This document shows, piece after piece, positions 23,989-31,781 of a stretch of 64,000 bases of DNA; position 1 is the first letter of the stretch; every line of letters starts with the position of its first letter. The notes beneath the pieces are model-generated. The model had not been told where the DNA came from. It did no database searches and was given only the letters and a program-made list of their open reading frames with translations. This stretch comes from CAYJDG01 sp964368875 (GTDB lineage Bacteria > Pseudomonadota > Alphaproteobacteria > Micavibrionales > Micavibrionaceae): positions 62,001 through 126,000 of the forward strand of contig CAYJDG010000001.1 in the NCBI GenBank assembly GCA_964368875.1, given 5' to 3'. The translations under genes were made by a program, and so were the position numbers.

Positions 23989-26871
23989 ATGCCAGCTCCA
24001 GCTGCTACCCTGACTGCTCTTTCCGGCCAAAGTGCCGAGTACATCGCCAACCTGTACAAAGAGTATCTCAAGAATCCTGCTGCGATCGACGGCAGCTGGC
24101 AGACCTTCTTCGGCGATCTGCGCGATGACGAAATGGCGCTGCTGAAAGAAATTACCGGCGCGAGCTGGACTCCGGCACATCAGCGTAAGCCCTCTGCAGC
24201 TTTTGGTGTGACCACCGCAGATGAAGTTCTTAAATCCGCCAAACCTGCTGCGAACACACAGGCGAAAGCAGCTCCGGCCGTTTCTGCGCAGGCGCTTAAA
24301 GATTCGATGCAGGCGCTGATGCTGGTGCGGGCGTACCGCTCGCTCGGGCATTTTGCCGCAGACCTAGATCCTCTTAATATGAAGGCACCTAAATCCCATC
24401 CTGAACTCTCGCCCGAGTTTTATGGCTTCACCTCTGCCGATCTGGACCGCAGTGTTTATATTGGCGGCGTGCTGGGCCTTGAAAATGCATCAATCCGCGC
24501 CCTGATTGAAAAACTGCGGTCAGTCTATTGTGGTAAAATAGGCACCGAATATCAGCATATTATCAGCGCCGAAGAGAAAGCATGGATCCAAGCTCAGCTT
24601 GAAGGCCGCGCCCCGCAGTTTACGGCGGAAGAAAAGAAAGCCATTTACGGCCAGCTCGTCTCGGCACAGGGTCTTGAAGATTTTCTACATACCAAATATG
24701 TCGGCACCAAGCGTTTCGGTCTTGATGGCGGTGAAGCCTATGTCGCATCCCTTGAAGAAGTCATGGCGACGGGTGCTAAACTTGGTGTGCGCGAAGTCGT
24801 GATTGGGATGGCCCACCGTGGTCGCCTCAACACGCTGACCAATGTCGTTGGTAAATCTTTCACCAAACTGTTTGCCGAATTCAACGGTATGCCATCTGTG
24901 CCGGATGATGTCCTTGGCTCAGGGGATGTGAAATACCATATGGGCTATTCGAATGACCGCGTGATCAGCGGTGAAGCCGTCCACGTGACACTCACGCCAA
25001 ACCCATCCCACCTCGAAGTCGTCAACCCGGTCGTGGTAGGCCGCGTCCGCGCCAAACAGAAAATGCGCGGCGATACCGAAGGCCGTCAGGTTCTCCCGAT
25101 TCAGGTTCATGGCGATGCAGCCTTTGCCGGACAAGGTCTTGTCGCTGAAATTTTGATGATGTCGGAACTGAAGGGCTACAAAGTCGGCGGCAGCGTGCAC
25201 ATCATCATCAATAATCAGGTTGGCTTTACCACCAACCCGGAATCAGCACGCTCGGGTCCGTACTCCAGCGATATGGCAAAAATGCTTGCCTGCCCGATCT
25301 TCCATGTGAACGGGGATGATGCCGAAGCTGTGATTTTCGTCTCACGTCTGGCGATTGAATTCCGTCAGAAATTTGGCCGCGATGTCCTGATCGATCTGAT
25401 CTGTTACCGCCGCAACGGGCACAACGAAGGCGATGAGCCGATGTTTACCCAACCGCTGATGTACAAAGCTATCAAAACTCATGAAACGGTTCGTGCCATG
25501 TATGGCAAAAAACTCGTTGCCGAAGGCGTGCTCAGTGAAGCTGAAGTTAAGTCACGGGTTGACTCCTTTATGCAGGGTCTTGAGGACTCCTTCGCCGCAA
25601 CCTCCAGCTACAAGGTCAATAAGGCTGACTGGCTCGAAGGCGCATGGGCCGGGTTCAAACCTGCGTCAGGCGATGCCCGCCGCGGTGAGACGGCTATTTC
25701 TTTAGACCAGCTGAAACTGCTCGGTGAAAAACTCACGGCCATTCCGTCCGACTTCAACCTGAACACCAAAATCGCCCGCCAGTTCGACGCGAAAAAGGAA
25801 ATGTTCAAGAGCGGCACCGGCTTTGACTGGGCGACCGCTGAAGGCTTGGCGTTTGGGTCTCTTGTTCAGGAAAACTATGCCGTGCGCCTCTCCGGTCAGG
25901 ATGTCGGGCGTGGCACGTTCTCGCATCGTCATGCCATGCTGCGCGATCAGAACACTGAAAAAACCTACTACCCGCTGCAGAATATCTCGTCGGGGCAAGC
26001 CACATTCGAAGCCTATGAAAGCCCGCTTTCCGAAGCGGCAGTGCTTGGCTTCGAACTTGGCTACACATGGGCCGATCCGAAAAGTCTCGTGCTGTGGGAA
26101 GCCCAGTTCGGTGACTTCGTCAACGGCGCGCAGGTTATCATCGATCAGTATATCTCTTCGGCTGAGTCCAAATGGCTGCGCATGTCGGGCCTTGTCATGC
26201 TCTTACCGCATGGCTCTGAAGGGCAGGGCCCGGAGCACTCATCTGCTCGTCCGGAGCGGTTCCTTCAGCTCTGCGCCGAGGACAATATGCAGATCTGTAA
26301 TCTGACGACACCTGCAAACTATTTCCATGCACTGCGTCGCCAGATGAAACGCGACTTCCGCAAGCCGCTGATCATCATGACGCCTAAATCACTGCTGCGC
26401 CACAAACTGGCGGTTAGCCAGAGCGCGGACTTTACCGGGGATTCGACTTTCCATCGCTTCCTCTGGGATGATTCGCGCGCGCTGCTCGACAAGCCTTCCA
26501 ACATCAAACGCGTTGTCATGTGTTCGGGCAAGGTCTATTACGACCTGTTCGAAGAGCGTGAAAAACGCGGCCTGAAAAACGTCGTCTTACTCCGCCTTGA
26601 ACAGCTCTATCCGTTCCCGGAAAAAGACCTCGCCAAGGAGCTCGCCCAGTATACGGGTGCTGAATTCGTCTGGTGTCAGGAAGAGCCGAAAAATCAAGGC
26701 AGCTGGTTCTTTGTCAACCCGCTCCTTGAAGACACGCTCGCGGTTGCCGGCTTTAAAGGCCAGCGCTTCAAGTTTGTTGGGCGCGCCCCAGCTGCGGCTC
26801 CGGCGACAGGTTACGCCAAGCGCCACGCCGAAGAGCAGGCCGCTTTGGTTAACGACGCCTTGACCCTTTAG
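23989..26871 (+). CDS. sucA: 2-oxoglutarate dehydrogenase E1 component
   Basis: The 960-residue thiamine-diphosphate enzyme decarboxylates 2-oxoglutarate and transfers succinyl to lipoyl-E2. The N-terminus has the E2-binding motif (SAEYIANLYKEYLKNPAAID). The catalytic part shows VVIGMAHRGRLNTL, VHGDAAFAGQG and IINNQVGFTT (the ThDP/magnesium-binding segment), CYRRNGHNEGDEP, and SHRHAML. The C-terminal transketolase-like part has HGSEGQGPEHSSARPERFLQL. GAGGAAA stands before the ATG. sucB, normally the next gene, is displaced by two uncharacterised genes. Confidence 0.96.
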   Translation: MPAPAATLTALSGQSAEYIANLYKEYLKNPAAIDGSWQTFFGDLRDDEMALLKEITGASWTPAHQRKPSAAFGVTTADEVLKSAKPAANTQAKAAPAVSAQALKDSMQALMLVRAYRSLGHFAADLDPLNMKAPKSHPELSPEFYGFTSADLDRSVYIGGVLGLENASIRALIEKLRSVYCGKIGTEYQHIISAEEKAWIQAQLEGRAPQFTAEEKKAIYGQLVSAQGLEDFLHTKYVGTKRFGLDGGEAYVASLEEVMATGAKLGVREVVIGMAHRGRLNTLTNVVGKSFTKLFAEFNGMPSVPDDVLGSGDVKYHMGYSNDRVISGEAVHVTLTPNPSHLEVVNPVVVGRVRAKQKMRGDTEGRQVLPIQVHGDAAFAGQGLVAEILMMSELKGYKVGGSVHIIINNQVGFTTNPESARSGPYSSDMAKMLACPIFHVNGDDAEAVIFVSRLAIEFRQKFGRDVLIDLICYRRNGHNEGDEPMFTQPLMYKAIKTHETVRAMYGKKLVAEGVLSEAEVKSRVDSFMQGLEDSFAATSSYKVNKADWLEGAWAGFKPASGDARRGETAISLDQLKLLGEKLTAIPSDFNLNTKIARQFDAKKEMFKSGTGFDWATAEGLAFGSLVQENYAVRLSGQDVGRGTFSHRHAMLRDQNTEKTYYPLQNISSGQATFEAYESPLSEAAVLGFELGYTWADPKSLVLWEAQFGDFVNGAQVIIDQYISSAESKWLRMSGLVMLLPHGSEGQGPEHSSARPERFLQLCAEDNMQICNLTTPANYFHALRRQMKRDFRKPLIIMTPKSLLRHKLAVSQSADFTGDSTFHRFLWDDSRALLDKPSNIKRVVMCSGKVYYDLFEEREKRGLKNVVLLRLEQLYPFPEKDLAKELAQYTGAEFVWCQEEPKNQGSWFFVNPLLEDTLAVAGFKGQRFKFVGRAPAAAPATGYAKRHAEEQAALVNDALTL

Positions 26872-26918
26872 AACCAATTTTCTTGCAGCCGTCGCCCCGT
26901 CTCTGCTAACAGACGCGT

Positions 26919-27965
26919 ATGAAGCTGGACGACGGTACTTTCACCCTGAAATATCATTTTGCCACTGATCTGCGGAACGGTGACAAAGTTGTCCTGCCCG
27001 GCAAGGTTCTGGATCAGGGCAGTATATTTTATACTGATGACCATGAAGGTCATATCGCCTGTCCCGATTGTGAAAGCGCGAAACTTCGCCGTCAGTTAGG
27101 GTTTACCCAGGCCGGGGCGATAAAAGTACGCGATCATTTCAAAGTAGCTCATGGCGAAAAACATGATCCCGACTGTATCAAATTAAGCGATCAGATCGAG
27201 GAAGGGACTTCCGACGATAAGTGGGATCTGACCAAAGGTCCGGTTATATTCCTTAATGAATTGCGCGAGCCGCCAATTCCTGCCTTCAATCGCAGCGCGG
27301 GAGTCGTGCCAAGGCTTTTGGAGCGCGATGCAGATGGTAAACTGCATATCCTCAATGAAGATCTAGACGACCGCCGCCGCCTCCGCGCCAAGACACCTGA
27401 AGATTTCTTCAGGATAATGAAAAGCAAGGCGATCAATCAGGCGTTGTTACAGGATGCATGGGTCATCAACAGCGATCATGCTACGCCGTTCCCAAAATTC
27501 TTTATCCGTCCTGAAGCAAACGGCGAGCAGGTCAGGATCAAAGAGCTGGTTACTGATTTGATGGGTGGCAGGTTGAATGCGCACGCCGTGATGCTGAATA
27601 CGACCTTGCGTGAGCCACCAAGTTATAAACGTAAGGATGGCAGAACCCGTCTGCGTTTTGGGCTGGAGCCATTTACGATGCCGCATCCTCAAACCGGTAA
27701 GGCCGTCTATGTTATTCCTGCGATGCATCTGCGTGTCCGTGAGGCCTTCCATGATTTCAATGGCATCGGTCGCAGCAAGGGGCGGGGCGAAGCTGAGATT
27801 TTTATCCTCGCGCACCCATATCTGACGAAAAAACGCGGCCAGGACGACGTGCTGTTTCTGCATTTCGAAATCAATGATGCCCGTCATTATGCCTGGCGTA
27901 CGCTCGCGGATCTCACCCGCGCGGTCACCAAGCGTCCGGATTTTCGCACGCCCGTGACCCCTTGA
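26919..27965 (+). CDS. Uncharacterised protein with putative zinc-binding cluster (related to the next gene)
   Basis: I do not recognise the 348-residue protein. Residues about 45-87 hold ACPDCESAKLRRQ and later AHGEKHDPDC, a CxxC plus HxxxC spacing that could bind zinc. The middle is charged and helical, and a C-terminal region holds FGLEPFTMPHPQTGKAVYV and LFLHFEINDARHYAW. The next gene has the same order of elements (CxxC, HxxxC, then MRQYEFKDASGHHI and IHIEVNDPAQL), so I infer distant paralogy. It sits between sucA and sucB. No export signal. Confidence 0.65.
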   Translation: MKLDDGTFTLKYHFATDLRNGDKVVLPGKVLDQGSIFYTDDHEGHIACPDCESAKLRRQLGFTQAGAIKVRDHFKVAHGEKHDPDCIKLSDQIEEGTSDDKWDLTKGPVIFLNELREPPIPAFNRSAGVVPRLLERDADGKLHILNEDLDDRRRLRAKTPEDFFRIMKSKAINQALLQDAWVINSDHATPFPKFFIRPEANGEQVRIKELVTDLMGGRLNAHAVMLNTTLREPPSYKRKDGRTRLRFGLEPFTMPHPQTGKAVYVIPAMHLRVREAFHDFNGIGRSKGRGEAEIFILAHPYLTKKRGQDDVLFLHFEINDARHYAWRTLADLTRAVTKRPDFRTPVTP

Positions 27966-28036
27966 GATTTTGTGGAATATATGGTATATTTCCCATTATT
28001 GAGTAATTATATTACATTAATGCTATTTTGTGTTTT

Positions 28037-28059
28037 TTGAAACGACGAACAAACTGATA
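28037..28059 (+). repeat. 23-bp dispersed repeat, copy A1
   Basis: This 23-base sequence, with core GAACAAACTG at 28047-28056, is an exact reverse complement of 38660-38682. A chance exact match of this length is very unlikely in 64 kb. A shortened second copy (28083-28100) lies 41 bases downstream. Both are in an A+T-rich spacer before the uncharacterised gene at 28143. Confidence 0.85.
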
Positions 28060-28082
28060 AGAATGGTGTTCGAAAAATTATA

Positions 28083-28100
28083 GAAACGAACAAACTGATA
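28083..28100 (+). repeat. Second partial copy of the dispersed repeat, copy A2
   Basis: GAAACGAACAAACTGATA shares the GAACAAACTGATA core with copy A1, with three bases deleted in the 5' half. The two cores are 41 bases apart. They might be operator sites for the gene starting at 28143; this is inference. Confidence 0.75.
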
Positions 28101-28142
28101 TAATAATTGTCATAATTCAAATATTTGGGTAAAGTCCCGGGC

Positions 28143-29336
28143 ATGGTTAAAACGGCACCTGTCACTCTGATCGATGAAGGCGACACCCGCGTCACACACG
28201 CGGCAGTACTTTTGCGTCCGGGTCAGGAGCCACTGTATCTTGTCGCGAAGGGCCGCAACGGATCACCCCCTGCCGGATTTCAATTTTACGATGATGCCGT
28301 TCACCGCCCGAAACATTCCGGCGGCAAACTTTGCTGTGGCAACTGCCTCGAAAAAGAGGGCAGGGAAGTCGCTGTCCATCATCGGGCCGCGACCGCACCG
28401 CGCATCGCTGGCGGCGACCAGCCCGGTCATCGTGCCACCTTCGCTGCTAATCCCGATACCGTTGATGAGCACACGGATTACTGTAAGAGCCGCCGCCTGA
28501 CCGGTGCGAAAGCCGCCTTCCAGCAACCAGACGTCAAGTTTCATATCAATGTTGACTGGCTATATACAGGCACGCGTCCTCCACAATCTGCTTATGCGGT
28601 CAAATTCTCACAAGCAGGTCAGCCTGTCCGTAAGCTTGAGGCACGTGATGCCCGCCTGCTGGATCGAGAACCGCTTGCTGTCAACCGCGATGTAAGAGAA
28701 TTTTTAAGTGCTGCCGGAGGTTTGACACGGCGGCAAGCACAGAATGCCATGTATGTCATCGATGGGGGTGTGGGCACGCATCAGACTACGTTTATTGATG
28801 GGAATGGCTGGAAAACTCTGTGGGATACGATGGCACGCCGCGGGTCTGCCCTGCAGGCTCCTCGTATCTTTCATCTTTGCAATCCGAAGAATGTTCCGCG
28901 CCAGGATTTTATCAGTGCTGCGATGGATCGCCCTGAAGATAAGATTAAAGTTCCGATGCGGCAGTACGAATTCAAAGACGCCAGCGGCCATCACATCATG
29001 CAGCCATCGATTGTGACATCTCATCCGGAAGTCAAAGCCATGCTTGAGATCGCTGGGGATTTTCTCGTGCTCGGGCGTTTCAAGCACCAGCAGGTATTTG
29101 CACGGAGCAGAGGCGGCCCGCTTATTCATCAAATCCATATCGAAGTGAATGATCCGGCCCAATTGGTAAAATTATATCGTGATGGCTACAAAGTCCGCGA
29201 TCTCAATGTGATGGAACATCTCCAGCAGGACTCAGGCCTTGTCTCTGAAGTCAAACCCGCCGGAGCCCGCTCCGCACCCGCGCTTAAAAATAAAAGCATT
29301 GCCGGACAGCCCGACCTTTTTGCCGCCCCCGTTTAG
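28143..29336 (+). CDS. Uncharacterised protein with putative zinc-binding cluster (related to the previous gene)
   Basis: I prefer the ATG at 28143 (397 residues); a TTG at 28125 is also in frame. The N-terminal part has GGKLCCGNCLEKEG, then HRATFAANPDTVDEHTDYC, a cysteine/histidine cluster like the CxxC and HxxxC of the preceding gene. The C-terminal half has PMRQYEFKDASGHHI, GDFLVLGRFKHQ and IHQIHIEVNDPAQLVKLY, which parallels the neighbour. The tail GQPDLFAAPV resembles short clamp-type terminal peptides (QxDLF), which bind the DNA polymerase sliding clamp in other proteins; here this is only a suggestion. The gene lies between sucA and sucB behind an A+T-rich spacer containing the dispersed repeat. 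Confidence 0.6.
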   Translation: MVKTAPVTLIDEGDTRVTHAAVLLRPGQEPLYLVAKGRNGSPPAGFQFYDDAVHRPKHSGGKLCCGNCLEKEGREVAVHHRAATAPRIAGGDQPGHRATFAANPDTVDEHTDYCKSRRLTGAKAAFQQPDVKFHINVDWLYTGTRPPQSAYAVKFSQAGQPVRKLEARDARLLDREPLAVNRDVREFLSAAGGLTRRQAQNAMYVIDGGVGTHQTTFIDGNGWKTLWDTMARRGSALQAPRIFHLCNPKNVPRQDFISAAMDRPEDKIKVPMRQYEFKDASGHHIMQPSIVTSHPEVKAMLEIAGDFLVLGRFKHQQVFARSRGGPLIHQIHIEVNDPAQLVKLYRDGYKVRDLNVMEHLQQDSGLVSEVKPAGARSAPALKNKSIAGQPDLFAAPV

Positions 29337-29445
29337 TTTTCAGAACATCGGTTTTTGTGAGGGAAATCCTCAAGAACCCTTGACCTTACGGGCTGAAAAG
29401 TTGAAGGTCGTTCTGAAGAAAAACCTCCCTTTAGGATACTGAATT

Positions 29446-30648
29446 ATGTCCCAGATCGTTGTCCCCACCCTTGGTGAATCCGTTTCCGAAGCCACTGTTG
29501 CCAAATGGCTGAAACAGGAAGGCGAAGCTGTCAAAGCTGACGAGCCGCTGGTCGAACTTGAAACCGATAAGGTTACCCTCGAAGTTAACGCTCCTCAGGC
29601 TGGCACACTGGCCAAAATCACCGTGCAGCCAGGTTCTGCCGTTAAAGTCGGTGCAATCCTCGGTGAAATCACCGCAGGCGGTGCAGGAGTCGCGAATGAC
29701 CCTAAACCTGCCGCCGCTGCTCCAGCTCCAGTAGCCGCACCCGTAGTAACCGCTACAGCGCCTGCTCCTGAAAAACTCGCGCCATCCGTACAGAAAATGG
29801 TCGGCGATAATAATCTCAATCCGTCTGACATTTCCGGCACCGGTAAAGATGGCCGCATCACCAAAGGTGATGTCATCGATCTGCTTGCGCAGCCTAAAGC
29901 CGCGCCCGCTCCGGCCGCTGCCCCTCAGCCAGCCCGTGCCGCTGGCCCACGTGAAGAAAAAGTCAAAATGACGCGCCTGCGTCAGGTGATTGCGCGCCGG
30001 CTGAAAGAAGCTCAGAACACTGCTGCCATGCTGACCAGCTTCAATGAAGTTGATATGGGCGCTGTTATGGAGCTTCGCAACCAGTACAAAGAATCCTTTG
30101 AGAAAAAACACGGCGTGAAGATGGGCTTTATGTCGTTCTTCGTCAAAGCAGCCGTTAACGCGCTCAGAGAAATTCCCGCCGTCAATTCTGAAATCAGCGG
30201 TGACGAGATCATCTACAAAAACTACTATGATATCAGCGTTGCTGTATCGACCCCGCAGGGTCTGGTTGTTCCGGTCGTGCGAGATTGCGACATCAAATCG
30301 ATGGCACAGATTGAAAAAGATATCGGCGGTCTCGGTGCGAAAGCCCGCGACGGTAAGATCACGCTCGATGAAATGACAGGTGGTACCTTCACGATCACGA
30401 ATGGCGGCGTCTTTGGTTCCTTGATGTCCACACCAATCATCAATCCACCACAGGTTGCCATTCTTGGGATGCATAAAATCCAGGAACGCCCGATGGTCAT
30501 GAAAGATGGATCAATCAAGGCCCGTCCGATGATGTATATCGCCTTGTCTTACGACCACCGGATCATTGACGGCCGTGAAGCCGTGACATTCCTTGTTCGT
30601 ATCAAAGAGGCGATCGAAGATCCGTCACGCCTTATCCTCGACATCTAA
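29446..30648 (+). CDS. sucB: Dihydrolipoyl succinyltransferase (E2 of 2-oxoglutarate dehydrogenase)
   Basis: The 400-residue E2 has a single lipoyl domain (residues 1-77, LVELETDKVTLEV with lipoylated Lys42), an Ala/Pro linker, a peripheral subunit-binding domain (about 110-148, APSVQKMVGDNNLNPSDISGTGKDGRITKGD region), a second linker, and the catalytic domain with SYDHRIIDGREAV (His371). The start GDVI and TNGGVFGSLMSTPIINPPQ agree with succinyl rather than acetyl transferases. AGGA stands before the ATG. The end overlaps the converging deaminase-like gene by 4 bases. Confidence 0.95.
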   Translation: MSQIVVPTLGESVSEATVAKWLKQEGEAVKADEPLVELETDKVTLEVNAPQAGTLAKITVQPGSAVKVGAILGEITAGGAGVANDPKPAAAAPAPVAAPVVTATAPAPEKLAPSVQKMVGDNNLNPSDISGTGKDGRITKGDVIDLLAQPKAAPAPAAAPQPARAAGPREEKVKMTRLRQVIARRLKEAQNTAAMLTSFNEVDMGAVMELRNQYKESFEKKHGVKMGFMSFFVKAAVNALREIPAVNSEISGDEIIYKNYYDISVAVSTPQGLVVPVVRDCDIKSMAQIEKDIGGLGAKARDGKITLDEMTGGTFTITNGGVFGSLMSTPIINPPQVAILGMHKIQERPMVMKDGSIKARPMMYIALSYDHRIIDGREAVTFLVRIKEAIEDPSRLILDI

Positions 30649-31586
30649 AGTAAATGAAAGTTGAGTATGCCTGCTCCTGACAATAAGGAGCGGGCATGGA
30701 GTGCGTCGTCATCACGCGCGTGGCTGACATCACCAACATGAATATTCTGAACTCGCGCAGCGACCAGATTGACCTGCTCCCGCGAAGTTGGAATGCATGA
30801 GGCGTATATCATACCATCTATAAGTTTGAGGCCATGACGTGCCGCGCCCATCATCAGGCGGTTCATTGGCTCGAGATAGAAATTATATTTACCATCCGTT
30901 TCGCTGAGCTTTAAACGATCATCAACGTTTGCAGCTGAATACCCAATCGCTGCGTGAGCCGAGGCAACGAGAGAAAACACCTTACCATTGCGGTCCTGAG
31001 CAAAGCCACAGCCCCAGCGCTCTGCTTTTGCAACCACGCTTGAGACGAGCTGATTTAATGATGGCTTATCTGTTTGCGGTGAAACCTTTATTGGGTTGTC
31101 TTCGACGGCTTGGTAATCCTGTGGCGTTTCAAGAATAGGTACGATTACACCTTCTTTGCGGCGCACTTCATAAATACTGATCCCGGCTCTTGCGGCGATC
31201 TGCAGAGACATGCTGTTGAATTCGCTCCCACGACGTAAAGCAAAATCTTTATCAAACCCTTTGTGATCGATATAAATTTTCTTGATGCCAGCTTCAGCTA
31301 TATTCTTGGCGCAATTTGGACAAAAAGGATCCGTCACGCAGAGGCTGGCCCCAAAAGTCGCTGCAGGGAAATCGAGAAGACAATTGACCTCGGCATGAAT
31401 TGTCCCGCTGCTGTTGCCTATCCTTGTGTCTGTACCAAGCACCTCAGCGATTTTCTTAGGCCATGAATTGGTTCGCGCAACAATACTGTCCTCAGTAAAG
31501 AGGGTGGAGGCAATTTTATTGGTCGGATGAGGGCTGGTCAGGACAATATTAACGGCAGCCTGCATGGCGTCTAATGGGGAGGTCAT
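30645..31586 (-). CDS. Two-domain cytidine/deoxycytidylate-deaminase-like protein, second domain degenerate
   Basis: The 313-residue protein has an N-terminal deaminase fold with GTIHAEVNCLL (zinc ligand His64, catalytic Glu66) and DPFCPNCAKNIAEAGIKKIYI (zinc ligands Cys89 and Cys92), so this half should be active on a cytidine- or guanine-type base. The C-terminal half appears to repeat the fold: LEPMNRLMMGAARHG aligns with the HAE helix, and ASCIPTSREQVNLVAARVQNIHVG with the PCxxC helix. There the HAE and PCxxC residues are gone, so this domain is likely structural. The substrate cannot be told. It is divergent from the giant SLOG-domain gene across a 195-base A+T-rich region. Confidence 0.75.
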   Translation of the reverse strand: MTSPLDAMQAAVNIVLTSPHPTNKIASTLFTEDSIVARTNSWPKKIAEVLGTDTRIGNSSGTIHAEVNCLLDFPAATFGASLCVTDPFCPNCAKNIAEAGIKKIYIDHKGFDKDFALRRGSEFNSMSLQIAARAGISIYEVRRKEGVIVPILETPQDYQAVEDNPIKVSPQTDKPSLNQLVSSVVAKAERWGCGFAQDRNGKVFSLVASAHAAIGYSAANVDDRLKLSETDGKYNFYLEPMNRLMMGAARHGLKLIDGMIYASCIPTSREQVNLVAARVQNIHVGDVSHARDDDALHARSLLSGAGILNFHLL

Positions 31587-31781
31587 AAATACGTATTTAC
31601 CATTTTAATAGCTGTTTATATTAACGGAGTTTAACCGACATTTTTCTTGCCGTAAGTGACTCTTTTATATAAGTAATTATTAATATTAAAGGATATGGCA
31701 AAAAGATTGCGTTTTGTTTGTCATATAAGATAAGTACTTTCCTATCACTTAACTTGCTGTTTGAGTTTAGAGAGTATTGGA

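Noticed and set aside
29431..30474. Long minus-strand open frame (347 codons) opposite sucB
   Set aside because: sucB is certain; the antisense translation is low-complexity and lacks motifs, a side effect of codon bias.
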